The notes: a model not told the origin generated them from the letters alone. Shown: positions 49,364 through 58,441, numbered from the stretch's first letter. The stretch: DNA of 64,000 nucleotides from Mycolicibacterium iranicum (GCF_014190915.1 NZ_JACHVU010000007.1:1-64000), one strand, 5' to 3'. Numbers and translations: made by a program.

Positions 49364-50847
49364 TGTGGGCCACTCCCGTTCGATCGGCTGGGTTCGCTGG
49401 GCGGTGTCGGGTCTTCGGCGAACGTCGCCGGCGTCGCCCGGCCGTCACCGCCGAGGGCGAGCACCTCGTCGAAGCCGGCCAGCAGGCACCGCGCGAAAAG
49501 CTTCGGATCGGTGACCGCGGCGCGGTCGTACCGCGCGGTGATCGTGCAGTACCCGGAGCGCGAGATCAGCACGACCATCATCGCCACGCCGGGCAGCGGC
49601 CCGAGTCCGTACTGCCGCAACACCTTCGCGCCGGCGATGAAGGTGTCGCCGGCGTAGACGGGCACGTTCGACGCCTGCACATCCGAGTTGACGATGGAGC
49701 CCGCCATCTGCTCGAGCACGGTGTCGGGCAGGAAGCTGACGACGGGTGCGATGGCGCCGACCATGTCGATGGCCCGCTCCTCGCGCTTGCTCCTCATCTG
49801 CGAGTGGATGTCCTTGATCCGAACCTCGGGGTCGGCCAGCCCGATGGGTGCGGCGAGGTTGACGCCGGCAAACCTGTTGCCGCCGGCAGGGTCGTCTTCT
49901 GATCGCAGGTTCACCGGCACGGCCATCGGCAGCGAGTCGACGGGAACGCCTTTGGCCTCGTGATAGAGCCTCAGCGCGCCGCACACACCCGCGAGGTACG
50001 CATCGTTGATGGAGCCGCCGGCGGCTTTGGACGCCCGGTGCAGATCCCCGAATGCGATGTCGATGGCCTCGCTGCGCGACGACAGGCTGCGGCGGCGCAG
50101 GATCGGGGACGGGTCGGCCACCGGGCCGACCACCCGCACGCCCGACATCGCGTAGTCGATGACGCTGCCGAGACGCGTCACCGGATCGCGCACCACGTGC
50201 CCGGCGGCCTTCGCGGCGCCCACGATCGCGTTGCGGAAGCCGCCGACGACGGTGCCGGGCAGACGATTGATGCCGCTGCGCATCAGATCGCCGGGCGACA
50301 GGTCGGTCGGAACGGGCAGCGGCGGAACCGGTTGCGGCGGTGGGTCGCGTTCGAGGTCGTACAGGTTGGCGAACATCTCGACGCCGCCCACCCCGTCGGT
50401 GACAGCGTGGCTGAGGTGGACCATCAGCGCCGCCTGTCCGTTCTCCACCCCTTCGATCAGTGTCGCGGTCCACAGCGGCCGGGAGATGTCCAGCGGTGAC
50501 TGCGCGGCGATCTCGGCGAGATCCATGACCTGGCGCATGGTGCCCGGTTCCGGCACACGCACCCGGCGCAGGTGGAAGTCGAGGTTGAAGTCCGGGTCGA
50601 CGACCCAGCGGGGCGCGGCCGTGGGCAGCGTGGGGGTGACGACCTTCTGGCGCAGCCGCAGCACCTTGCGCGACGCATGCTCGAAGCGGGTACGGAACGT
50701 GTTCCACTCAGGGGCGGTGTCGAGCAGTTCGACGGTCAGGATGCCCGAGCGCGTCCGCGGATTGGCCTCGCCGCGGTGCAGGATCTGGTCGAGCGGGCTG
50801 AGTTCCTCCGGGAGTCCGGCCGCATCCATGTCCGGCAGATTGCTCAT
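49360..50847 (-). CDS. Wax ester synthase/diacylglycerol acyltransferase (WS/DGAT)
   Basis: This 495-residue protein corresponds to Rv2484c. The catalytic HxxxD motif is His147-Ala-Val-Thr-Asp151 in SHAVTDG; the first His of the usual HHxxxDG box is Ser, while the catalytic His is kept. A PLWTATLIEG block and the C-terminal VPVYAGDTFIAGAKV complete the fold. It should esterify diacylglycerol or fatty alcohol with acyl-CoA to make storage triacylglycerol or wax ester. It heads the operon with HAD-PlsC and PlsB2, each overlapping by 4 bp. Confidence 0.93.
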   Translation of the reverse strand: MSNLPDMDAAGLPEELSPLDQILHRGEANPRTRSGILTVELLDTAPEWNTFRTRFEHASRKVLRLRQKVVTPTLPTAAPRWVVDPDFNLDFHLRRVRVPEPGTMRQVMDLAEIAAQSPLDISRPLWTATLIEGVENGQAALMVHLSHAVTDGVGGVEMFANLYDLERDPPPQPVPPLPVPTDLSPGDLMRSGINRLPGTVVGGFRNAIVGAAKAAGHVVRDPVTRLGSVIDYAMSGVRVVGPVADPSPILRRRSLSSRSEAIDIAFGDLHRASKAAGGSINDAYLAGVCGALRLYHEAKGVPVDSLPMAVPVNLRSEDDPAGGNRFAGVNLAAPIGLADPEVRIKDIHSQMRSKREERAIDMVGAIAPVVSFLPDTVLEQMAGSIVNSDVQASNVPVYAGDTFIAGAKVLRQYGLGPLPGVAMMVVLISRSGYCTITARYDRAAVTDPKLFARCLLAGFDEVLALGGDGRATPATFAEDPTPPSEPSRSNGSGPQ

Positions 50848-50955
50848 GCGTCACACGCTAGTCGGCGTACCTGAGCCGGGTTGTCGGTTTTGGTACCTGG
50901 TGCCGCCCGTTGCCACCTGTCGCCGGCGGACGCCCGCGATACACTCCTCGGCGTT

Positions 50956-51028
<73 letters not shown>

Positions 51029-51067
51029 CGACATCGTCAGCGCCGTTCCTGATCGCCCGGTTGCCGC

Positions 51068-51679
51068 CTACGGCTTGAGCCAGCGCCATTGCGCGGTGCA
51101 CCAGGGCGCGGCCCCGTCGAGCGAGTCGGCCACGGCCTGCACGACGCCGGGCCAGTTCCACTGGTCGTAGTCGTCACCGGAGAGCCAGCCGCCGGAACGC
51201 ACCTTGGGTTGCCAGGCCTTGATGTCCTCGCAGACGCTCTCGTAGTCGTGCCTGGCGTCGAGGTGAACCCACGCCAGCGACTCGTCGGGGAACAGATTGG
51301 CCGCTGCCAGGGAGTCGGTGATCAGCAGACGCACCGCGTCGGCGGCACCGCACGCGATGACGTTGCGATGCAGCAGCCCCGCCATGGTGCCTCCGCCGAA
51401 CTCGACGGCCGGGCCGTGCGCGTCGGTGTTGGCCGGGCCTTCGGGTCCGCTGCCCCGCGCGGTGTCCACACCGATGATGTCGACCTCGCGTCCGTGCTCG
51501 CGCACCACCTCAGCCAGCGAGCAGATGCTGCGGCCCAGGTAGCAGCCCACCTCGACGAACCTGTCGCCGTCGGCGAAGAACGCCACGGCCTCCTCCTGGC
51601 CCGCCCGCCACTGGAACCACCCGGGGATGTCGCGCCAGCTGTGCACCGGGCGGTCGAATCCTGACATCGCATCGTTCAC
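51068..51679 (-). CDS. Class I SAM-dependent methyltransferase of the glycan cluster
   Basis: This 203-residue protein has a SAM-binding fold: FVEVGCYLGRS (motif I), DIIGVDTARG (motif II) and VHLDARHDYESV with DDYDQW, which are metal- or substrate-binding in Methyltransf_24-type and cephalosporin hydroxylase-like enzymes. Such genes are common in cell-surface glycan clusters. I chose GTG 51679; ATG 51667 (MSGFDRP) and GTG 51688 in the same frame are alternatives. It lies between tRNA-Arg and a glycosyltransferase transcribed in the same direction, 46 bp apart. Confidence 0.8.
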   Translation of the reverse strand: MNDAMSGFDRPVHSWRDIPGWFQWRAGQEEAVAFFADGDRFVEVGCYLGRSICSLAEVVREHGREVDIIGVDTARGSGPEGPANTDAHGPAVEFGGGTMAGLLHRNVIACGAADAVRLLITDSLAAANLFPDESLAWVHLDARHDYESVCEDIKAWQPKVRSGGWLSGDDYDQWNWPGVVQAVADSLDGAAPWCTAQWRWLKP

Positions 51680-51725
51680 TGTGAGCACCACTTCCTGTTC
51701 CACGGCCGCGCAGCGTGTGCGGTCG

Positions 51726-52790
51726 TCACGCTGCGTCCCGCTCGTCGAGTACGCGTCGATAGATTCTGACGATTTCGTGACGCACCTCGGACCGCTGCGC
51801 CAGACGCAGTTCGCAGCGGCTGCGGTCGACCACGTGCGGCCGCTCGCGCGCCTCGGCCACGGCGCGTTCGACCGCCTGCAGGAGGCCTGGGGCGTCGAAA
51901 TATCCGAGACCGAAACCGAAGAGGTGCGCCGCCTGCTGTTGATGGAAGAACCCGCAGTCAGGGACAACCCGAGACACTCCTGCGTCGAAACATGCCTCCA
52001 CCCAACCGGAATGGGTTCCGAATCGGTACGGCAGGACCATGACGTCGATCTCGGTGAGGTAGTCGACGAGCCCGGCGTCGGTGAAGGGTGGGTGGATTCT
52101 CACGTCGACGCCTGCGGCCCGGTAGCGGTCGAGACGCTCCGACACCTCCTGATCCGCACGGGGGGAGGTGGTCGCATTCTGGTCCATGTCGAAGCGCACC
52201 GCGGTGCCGCACGAGGGCAGGCCCGAGGCGAGCAGCGCATCCATGAGTGGCCACGGATCGACGTTCTCCCGCAGGAACTTTGCGTGCATGGCCACAACAG
52301 GCACCGGCGCCGGGTCCCGCTGCGCACCGACCGACTCGAGGGGCAGCAGGTGCGGGTGCGGCAGCACCGTGGGCGCCACGCCCCAGCGGTCCGTGATCAC
52401 CCGCGCCGCACCGGGCGTGAGGGTGATGACCGCGGACGCCGCCCGCAGCAGCAGCTCGAGCCGTTCCCGGTGGCGGGACTGGTCGCGCAGGTGCGGGTTG
52501 GCCAGATCGTGGACGGTGACCACGAGCGGCACCCGGTATGCCCGCAGCGTCTCGATGACCGCGCGCAGATCGGCGACGGGGACCGTTTCAAAACCGAAAT
52601 GCACGTGCAGAACATCGATCTCGGCGATGTTGGCTTTGATGTATGCGGGATCGAGCCAGCGCGGCGGCCACCACTGGCCGGGCAGCGTGGCCCCCGGGAC
52701 GACAGGGTCGGGGCAAAGTGCGACGCGGTCGGGGTCGGTGGAGGAGACCACGAAGGGATGCCCGGCCGGAACCGACGCAGCACGAATCAC
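51726..52790 (-). CDS. GT4-like glycosyltransferase
   Basis: This 354-residue GT-B protein has LHVHFGFETVPVADL as the N-terminal Rossmann part. The C-terminal donor domain has VMVLPYRFGTHSGWVEACFDAG, the equivalent of the GT4 E-x7-E region. It probably adds a sugar to a surface glycan or glycolipid from a nucleotide sugar. I chose GTG 52790 with GAAGGG a few bases upstream; the longer frame to 52973 starts with an Arg-rich stretch of no family match. It is divergent from the WcbI-like gene, with 101 bp between them. Confidence 0.82.
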   Translation of the reverse strand: MIRAASVPAGHPFVVSSTDPDRVALCPDPVVPGATLPGQWWPPRWLDPAYIKANIAEIDVLHVHFGFETVPVADLRAVIETLRAYRVPLVVTVHDLANPHLRDQSRHRERLELLLRAASAVITLTPGAARVITDRWGVAPTVLPHPHLLPLESVGAQRDPAPVPVVAMHAKFLRENVDPWPLMDALLASGLPSCGTAVRFDMDQNATTSPRADQEVSERLDRYRAAGVDVRIHPPFTDAGLVDYLTEIDVMVLPYRFGTHSGWVEACFDAGVSRVVPDCGFFHQQQAAHLFGFGLGYFDAPGLLQAVERAVAEARERPHVVDRSRCELRLAQRSEVRHEIVRIYRRVLDERDAA

Positions 52791-52878
52791 AACACAACCC
52801 TTCGACAGTCGAGGAGAGCTTGCGCCCGCTGTCACAGGCGATCGACCTTCCAGAGATATACCACGCACCGGCGACGGG

Positions 52879-52884
52879 TACCCT
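52879..52884 (+). promoter_or_regulatory. Candidate -10 hexamer TACCCT, leaderless
   Basis: TACCCT ends 7 bp before GTG 52892 and fixes the likely start of the WcbI-like gene and its operon. Confidence 0.45.
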
Positions 52885-52891
52885 CGGTGGC

Positions 52892-53845
52892 GTGGGCGAT
52901 GACATCGGGCGCCGGCGGCATTACGCCGGCTTCTACGGTATGCCCGAGGCGACCTCCGGTGACGACCGGCCACTGTGGATCGTCGTCGGCAACTGCCAGG
53001 CCGAGGCCTTGCGGTTAGTGCTCGACGCCGCGTCCGATCGCCCCTACCGGACCGTCCGCATCCCGCCGGTGCACGAACTGCAGCGCAGCGACCTCCCCCA
53101 CCTCGACGCCCTGCTGTCGCAGGCCGCGATCCTGCTCAGCCAACCGGTCCGCGCCGATTACCGCGATCTGCCCATCGGTACTTCTCAACTTGCAGAGCGT
53201 CTTTCGCCGTCAGGGCGATGCATCCGGTGGCCCGTGATCCGCTACGCCGGGCTGTACCCGTTCCAGGCCATCGTCCGCCATCCGGCGGACCGCTCGGTGG
53301 TACCTCCGGTGGTGCCCTATCACGACCTGCGCACCGTCGCCGCCGCCCGCGCCGGTCGGCACCCGGGAGAACCGTGGGATGTCGAGGTCACGGCCGACCA
53401 GATCAGGGCGGTCGCGGATTTCAGCCGGGACCAGCTCGCCATGCGGGAACGGCGTGACTGCGACGTGGCCGTCTCCGATGTCCTGGCGGGCGCGGGAGCC
53501 GAGGCCGCCCACACGATCAACCACCCCGGCAATCCCGTGCTGGAAGCCCTCGGCCGGCGCATTCTCGATCACGCCGGGGTGCCGCCGAACGCGCTGACGA
53601 TCGCACGCACGCTGCTCGGTTCGGTGTACGCACCCCTCGAGACCCGCGTGCTCTCCGCCCACGGCATCGACGCCGCGCCCCGCACGCACTGGGTCCAGCA
53701 CGGCGAGACCATCGCCGCCGACCATGTCCACGACACCCAATTGTCTTGGTATCAGCTCAATCCCGATTACCTCGACCTCGCCGTGGACCGGCACGGGGCT
53801 GTCATGGACATCCTCGGACTGCTCACGAGCAGGGCGACGGCGTGA
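52892..53845 (+). CDS. WcbI-like polysaccharide biosynthesis protein
   Basis: This 317-residue protein carries the WcbI signature VVGNCQAEALR shortly after its start, as in capsule-cluster proteins proposed to be acetyltransferases or hydrolases. The remainder has the family's SGNH-like Rossmann outline (IPPVHELQ and RWPVIRYAGLYPF). I chose GTG 52892, seven bases after a promoter-like hexamer; the frame runs further upstream to 52643. The stop TGA overlaps the next GTG (53842-53845). Its neighbours are glycosyltransferases, so a role in decorating a surface glycan is likely. Confidence 0.8.
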   Translation: MGDDIGRRRHYAGFYGMPEATSGDDRPLWIVVGNCQAEALRLVLDAASDRPYRTVRIPPVHELQRSDLPHLDALLSQAAILLSQPVRADYRDLPIGTSQLAERLSPSGRCIRWPVIRYAGLYPFQAIVRHPADRSVVPPVVPYHDLRTVAAARAGRHPGEPWDVEVTADQIRAVADFSRDQLAMRERRDCDVAVSDVLAGAGAEAAHTINHPGNPVLEALGRRILDHAGVPPNALTIARTLLGSVYAPLETRVLSAHGIDAAPRTHWVQHGETIAADHVHDTQLSWYQLNPDYLDLAVDRHGAVMDILGLLTSRATA

Positions 53846-54837
53846 CACTCACCCACCTCCTCGTCGGTCCGCGCCCGCACGGGGTCGTCCGGTTCGGCTG
53901 GGACCTGCACGAGATGATGCAGGCAGCGGGCTTCGCCGTGCGGCGTCAGTGGGCGGCCCATTTCGGCTCCCTGACGACCGCCGGCGCCGCCGGGGCGATC
54001 CACCTCCAGTTCACCGACCGCCTGTTCGGCACCTGCCCCGAAGATGCTGCCGCGCTGGTCACCTCGCTCGCCGCCGCCCACCCGGGCCGCGTGACCGCGA
54101 CGCTGCACGACCTGCCGCAGCCCTCCGACGGAACGAATTTCAGCCGCCGCACAGCGGCGTATGCCGCCGTCGCGGACGCGTGCGACGGCATCGCCGTCAG
54201 CAGCGACCACGAGCGGGAACTGATGCGCGACAGCGGGATACATGCTTCACAGGTCGCGGTGATACCGTTGCCGATCGCCCCGCGCGTCACCTCCCGGCCG
54301 GCCGGTCGCCCACGTCGTAGCGTCGGGGTGTTCGGCTACCTCTACCCCGGCAAGGGGCATGCCGAGGTGCTGGCGGCCGCGGCCGAGTTCGCCGGGCTCG
54401 ATGTGGTCGCCATCGGCGAGAGCTCGCCCGGCCACGCGGATCTGGTGACCGAGCTGAAGGAGGCCGCCGAACGCCGGGGCGGGGTGTTCGAGGTGACGGG
54501 GTTCGTCCCCGATTCCCGCCTGGTGCCGATGTTGCAAGAGGTGGCGGTCCCGGTGGTGGCGCACAGGCATGTGTCGGCATCGGGTTCCATCAACTCGTGG
54601 TTGTCGGCAGGCCGGCGCCCACTGGCGGCGACGAACCGCTACACCGTCGAGTTCGAGTCGCGAAACCCGGGATCGCTGACTCTTTACCCTGACACGCCGG
54701 TCGGGTTGCGAGACGCGATCGGGGTGGCGCTCGCCGCACCCGCCACCACCTGGCTGGACGCCGATACCGTGCTGAGCCCGGCACCTGAGAGGGTGGCCCG
54801 GCTCTACCACGATTTCTTCGCGATGCGCCGACCGTGA
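53842..54837 (+). CDS. GT4-like glycosyltransferase
   Basis: This 331-residue GT-B enzyme has a donor-domain start VGVFGYLYPGKGHAEVL, typical of GT4, and VVAHRHVSASGSINSWLSAGRRPL near the usual nucleotide-binding glutamate position. The N-terminal half is less conserved. I chose GTG 53842, which overlaps the WcbI-like stop and is preceded by AGGGCG. The next gene also overlaps by 4 bp. The sugar and acceptor are unknown. Confidence 0.82.
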   Translation: MTLTHLLVGPRPHGVVRFGWDLHEMMQAAGFAVRRQWAAHFGSLTTAGAAGAIHLQFTDRLFGTCPEDAAALVTSLAAAHPGRVTATLHDLPQPSDGTNFSRRTAAYAAVADACDGIAVSSDHERELMRDSGIHASQVAVIPLPIAPRVTSRPAGRPRRSVGVFGYLYPGKGHAEVLAAAAEFAGLDVVAIGESSPGHADLVTELKEAAERRGGVFEVTGFVPDSRLVPMLQEVAVPVVAHRHVSASGSINSWLSAGRRPLAATNRYTVEFESRNPGSLTLYPDTPVGLRDAIGVALAAPATTWLDADTVLSPAPERVARLYHDFFAMRRP

Positions 54838-56204
54838 GGGGCGCCGGCCCCTTACCACTGACCGACGGCCGGTGGGTTGTTCCCGCAAACCGTTGGGACT
54901 TGCTGGCCGACAACGATGTTCAGCGGTCCGCCACCGTGGCTGTCGTCATACCGTACTTCGACCAGCAGGCCGATCTCGATCTGGTGCTGGCTGCCCTGGC
55001 CATGCAGGACTATCCCCGCCACCTCATCGAGGTGGTCGTCGGTGACGACGGTTCCCGGCAACCGCCCGACGTCTCCGCGGCACCATTGAGGTGCTCCGTG
55101 GTTCGTCAAGAGGACAGGGGCTTTCGCGCCGCTGCGGCGCGCAACCTCGCCGCGCGACATACCGACGCCGAGATCCTGTGCTTTTTGGACGCCGACACCA
55201 TCCCCGAGCCGCGCTACCTCAGCTCCCTCGTGCGGTTGCCCTCCCTGCTGCCCGATGCGCTGGCCGTCGGGCGCCGTCGGCACGCCGACCTCACCGGATG
55301 GACGCCCGCGCAGTTGGATTCCTGGTGGTCCGGACAGACCTCACCCGAGGTGCTCGACGAGCCGCGATGGCTCAGCGACGCCTACGGGCGCACCCGCGAT
55401 CTGCTCGACATCGACCACCGCGCCTACCGCTACATCATCAGCTCGGTGATGTGCTGCAGTCGCGAATTGTTCACTTATTGCGGAGGTTTCGACGAATCCT
55501 TCGACCGCTACGGCGGGGAGGACTGGGAGTTCGCCCACCGAGCGATGGCCTGCGGAGCCGTCCTGCACCATGCACGGAGCGCTGTCGCCTGGCACAACGG
55601 ACCCGATTGGGCCGGTCGCGACGTGGCGGACCGGGTCCCCGGCAAGAATGTCGAAGCGCTGGCCATGGCGCGACTGATCACCGACCCGGACGCGCGCACC
55701 CACGGTCTGCGCTACGAGATACCGGACATCGCTGTGGAAGTCGATGCCGCAGACCACGCCCCCGGGTCCCTGGTCCGCACCGCCGCCTGCTTCCTCGACC
55801 GCGATGTCGGTGTGTTCGTCAGCGGCCCACGGGGTCGTGAGCTCGTCGAGGCGGTGGGCGCCGGGGACCCCCGTCTCCGGGCGTGCCCGGTGCCCGAGCA
55901 CGTGCGTGCCCGCTGCCGCTTCGTGGTCACGCTGCACGGACGCCCGGTCCTGCCGCGCGATTCGGTCGCCGAGGTCCTCGCTCACTTCGAGGCACCGGGG
56001 GTCTCGCGCGTCGAGGTCCGCCATCCCGATGCCACCCTGGTGTGCCAGGCGTCCTGGGCAGCGCACCGTGCTCGGCGGTGGTCGCAGGGACCAGTGCGGT
56101 TCGTCGAGGACAGGGACCGCGCCCGTCTCGGCTCGGCCGTCACGTGCGACGCCGAAGATCTCAGGATGGATGTGGTGCCGCGCGACGCGGCGCTGGCCTG
56201 GTGA
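54834..56204 (+). CDS. GT2 family glycosyltransferase with extra C-terminal domain
   Basis: This 456-residue GT-A enzyme has VVIPYFDQQADLD, VVGDDGS (near 69-75), and the metal-binding LDADT motif (near 117). A galactosyltransferase-type block follows (CGGFDESFDRYGGEDWEFAHR near 218-238). The last 160 residues form a separate region without recognised motif, perhaps a second glycan-binding or regulatory domain. It is the last gene of the WcbI-GT4-GT2 operon, starting at GTG 54834 inside the previous stop. Likely it adds a hexose or N-acetylhexosamine to a surface glycan. Confidence 0.84.
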   Translation: MRGAGPLPLTDGRWVVPANRWDLLADNDVQRSATVAVVIPYFDQQADLDLVLAALAMQDYPRHLIEVVVGDDGSRQPPDVSAAPLRCSVVRQEDRGFRAAAARNLAARHTDAEILCFLDADTIPEPRYLSSLVRLPSLLPDALAVGRRRHADLTGWTPAQLDSWWSGQTSPEVLDEPRWLSDAYGRTRDLLDIDHRAYRYIISSVMCCSRELFTYCGGFDESFDRYGGEDWEFAHRAMACGAVLHHARSAVAWHNGPDWAGRDVADRVPGKNVEALAMARLITDPDARTHGLRYEIPDIAVEVDAADHAPGSLVRTAACFLDRDVGVFVSGPRGRELVEAVGAGDPRLRACPVPEHVRARCRFVVTLHGRPVLPRDSVAEVLAHFEAPGVSRVEVRHPDATLVCQASWAAHRARRWSQGPVRFVEDRDRARLGSAVTCDAEDLRMDVVPRDAALAW

Positions 56205-56231
56205 GCGTGTCCGGTCGTCGGCGCGGCCCGG

Positions 56232-57101
56232 TCAGCGTGTCTGAACGTCCGGCGCCGCAACGAACTGCTCTGCCAGGAATCCCAGTAGCACGTCGTTGAA
56301 CTCGTCGGCGTGGCTGACCGTGATGCCGTGCGGTCCGCCGGCGATGACATGGAGACGGGAGTCCGGCAGCGCCTCGTGTGTGCGCCGGCCCGAACCGGCG
56401 AACGGTACGACGGCATCCCGGTCACCGTGCACGACCAGGCTGGGCACCGTCACCTTCGGCAGATCTTCGCGGAAGTCGGTACCACCGAAGGCCGCCATAC
56501 AGGCCAGCGCCGCGGCCTTGGAAGCCTGACCGCACATCGCCAACGCGTGCTGCCGCTGATCCTCGCTGACCACGAGCCGTCCGTCGACCGAGAAGATCTC
56601 CGTCATCATCGAGTCGTAGAACGCATCCTGGTTGGCAGTCAGCGAGGCGGCCATCTTGGCGGCCTCCACCGCGCCCAAGGGACCGTCCGGGTTGTCCTTG
56701 CGGTGCGACAGGAACGGTGTCACCGAGCCGGCGAACACCACACTGCGGAGGCGCTCCACGCCCTTGCGGGCGCAATAGCTCGCAACCTCGCCACCGCCCA
56801 TGGAGAACCCGACGAGCGTGGCGTCGCGCAGGTCGAGTTCCTCCAGGAGCGCCGACAGGTCGTCGGACAGGCTCTCGTAGGTGTAACCGACCAGCGGTTT
56901 GTCGCTGCGCCCGAAGCCGCGGCGGTCGTAGGTGACCACGCGATAGCCGGCGTCGCGCAGAGCTCCCAGCTGCGGGCCCCACGAGTCGCTGTTCAGCGGC
57001 CATCCGTGGATCAGGACCACCGGCCGGCCGTCACCGCCGGTGTCGTCGACGTGCAGGTTGGTGGTGCGCAACGGCCCGCGGTAAGCGGTGATCGCAGTCA
57101 T
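56232..57101 (-). CDS. Alpha/beta hydrolase, non-haem chloroperoxidase-like
   Basis: This 289-residue alpha/beta hydrolase has VLIHGWPLNSDSW (oxyanion hole), GFSMGGGEVASYC (nucleophile Ser), HGDRDAVVPF (acid Asp) and GPHGI (His), in the order and spacing of cofactor-free haloperoxidase/perhydrolase enzymes. It may hydrolyse esters or act as a peroxyacid-forming esterase. GAGAGGA lies before ATG 57101, and the frame reading far upstream through the TetR region is only a shadow. The TetR-like gene directly upstream may regulate it. Confidence 0.9.
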   Translation of the reverse strand: MTAITAYRGPLRTTNLHVDDTGGDGRPVVLIHGWPLNSDSWGPQLGALRDAGYRVVTYDRRGFGRSDKPLVGYTYESLSDDLSALLEELDLRDATLVGFSMGGGEVASYCARKGVERLRSVVFAGSVTPFLSHRKDNPDGPLGAVEAAKMAASLTANQDAFYDSMMTEIFSVDGRLVVSEDQRQHALAMCGQASKAAALACMAAFGGTDFREDLPKVTVPSLVVHGDRDAVVPFAGSGRRTHEALPDSRLHVIAGGPHGITVSHADEFNDVLLGFLAEQFVAAPDVQTR

Positions 57102-57160
57102 GGACGACGGGTCCTCTCGGCTCGGGGTCCCTGTGCCTGTACCCGATGCCGCGGCGGTCC

Positions 57161-57946
57161 CTACCCGCGTGTGCGGTCGATCACGGGGGCCAGCCCGTCG
57201 AGCACCCGGGCCATCCCGAAGCGGAACGCATGGTCGGCGTCGTAGGCGCTGTCGTGCGCCTGTCCGGCCGCGGCGCCCACCCGCGCCGCGAGCGGAAACC
57301 GCTGCGAATCGAAGACTTTGACGAGCAGCGGCTGCACACGGTCCCACCAGGCCCGGTCGGTCATACCGCTGTCGGCGCGGGCGTTGTCGGCGTCGATCGC
57401 GATGCGGGCCACCGACGTAACGAACCCGAGCACATAGGTCAGGGCCGAATCCATGTCCAGGTCGGAGAGACCCAGACCGTCGAATGCGCGCAGTTCGTGC
57501 TCGTATTTGGCCATCGCCCCCGGCCCCAGCGGAGGCCTGGTGGTCGCCAGCTGCACCACCCAGGGATGCTGGGCGAACAGGTCGCGATTCTCTCCGGCGA
57601 TGGTTGAAACCCTGTCGCGCCAGGGCAATCCGGCGATGTCGGTACGCGGCATCTGCCCGTAGACGGCGTCGAGCATCAGGTCGAGCAGCTCGGCCTTGCC
57701 CGGGACGTAGGTATAGGTGGCCATCGGGGCGATGCCGAGCCGCGCGGCGACCGCGCGGATCGTCAGCGCCGCGAGCCCCTCGGTGTCGGCGATCCCGATG
57801 GCGGCACCGACGACAGCCTCGACGCTGGTGCGCTGCTTGGGGCCGCGGCCCGCGCGGGTGTCGCCGCGTGTGCGCCACAGCAGCTCCAGCGTCCGCGCCG
57901 GGTCCCCGGCGCTGCTCCGGTCCGGGGTCGGAGCGGGTTTGTCCAC
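57161..57946 (-). CDS. TetR family transcriptional repressor
   Basis: This 261-residue protein has an N-terminal TetR HTH (about 42-85: AAIGIADTEGLAALTIRAVAAR, then LGIAPMATYTYVPGKAELLD). A larger ligand-binding C-terminal domain follows, of the TetR_C type used for drugs or aromatic ligands. The start is GTG 57946. It is divergent from the NTF2-like gene, and the 84-bp gap holds a fourfold CGTAC/GTACG operator at 57986-58012, probably its own binding site. The alpha/beta hydrolase gene follows on the same strand and may be part of its regulon. Confidence 0.87.
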   Translation of the reverse strand: MDKPAPTPDRSSAGDPARTLELLWRTRGDTRAGRGPKQRTSVEAVVGAAIGIADTEGLAALTIRAVAARLGIAPMATYTYVPGKAELLDLMLDAVYGQMPRTDIAGLPWRDRVSTIAGENRDLFAQHPWVVQLATTRPPLGPGAMAKYEHELRAFDGLGLSDLDMDSALTYVLGFVTSVARIAIDADNARADSGMTDRAWWDRVQPLLVKVFDSQRFPLAARVGAAAGQAHDSAYDADHAFRFGMARVLDGLAPVIDRTRG

Positions 57947-57985
57947 GCGCAGATCGTAGCCGTGCTGCACGTCGGCTCGTTTTCG

Positions 57986-58012
57986 CGTACGTTGTACGTC
58001 GTACGTAGTACG
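57986..58012. promoter_or_regulatory. TetR-type operator, CGTAC-N3-GTACG-N-CGTAC-N3-GTACG
   Basis: Four pentamer half-sites in a 27-bp near-palindrome centred at 57999 lie between the TetR gene and the divergent NTF2-like gene. Two dimers could bind side by side and block both promoters. The arrangement strongly suggests autorepression; it has not been tested. Confidence 0.7.
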
Positions 58013-58030
58013 GCAATTCGAGGAGGTTCC

Positions 58031-58441
58031 ATGCCCATCCCGTCCACCGCTCGTGGCTTCACCCCGTCCGACGACGACGTCGAGTCCGTGCTGGCGTGGT
58101 TCGGCCGCTACGACGCGTTCGTGGAGGCCAAGGACGTCGGCGCGATGGCGGACATGGCGATGTTCCCCCTCAACGAGGTCACCGACGGTCATGCCGCGGC
58201 CTGCGATCGCGCGACATTCGTCGCGCAGATGACCGAGCAGGTCGGCGGCGCCGAGGACATCGTCATGGAGTCGGTGCGCACGCCACACTTCGTCGACGCG
58301 AATCTCGTCTTCGTCATCACGGACGCCGCCATCACCGCAGGAGGCCAGACCCAGCAGGTCCGGTACGGCGACCTGCTGGTCAAGTGCGACGGCCAGTGGA
58401 AATTCCAGACCATGGTGCAGGGCGGCTGGGACGAGTTCTGA
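58031..58441 (+). CDS. NTF2-like (SnoaL/DUF4440-type) protein
   Basis: This 136-residue protein has the alpha/beta cone outline of the NTF2 superfamily (VLAWFGRYDAFVEAKDVGAMADM near the start, then VVFVITDAAI and DLLVKCDGQWKFQTM). Members are small enzymes or binding proteins, often isomerases or dehydratases. ATG 58031 has a perfect AGGAGGT ribosome binding site. It is controlled, presumably, by the divergent TetR through the operator in front of it. No catalytic residue can be assigned. Confidence 0.75.
   Translation: MPIPSTARGFTPSDDDVESVLAWFGRYDAFVEAKDVGAMADMAMFPLNEVTDGHAAACDRATFVAQMTEQVGGAEDIVMESVRTPHFVDANLVFVITDAAITAGGQTQQVRYGDLLVKCDGQWKFQTMVQGGWDEF

Noticed and set aside
56232..58016. 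Apparent 594-residue fusion extending the alpha/beta hydrolase upstream
   Set aside because: The extra N-terminal part is the TetR gene read in the wrong frame; the hydrolase has its own ATG with GAGAGGA upstream.
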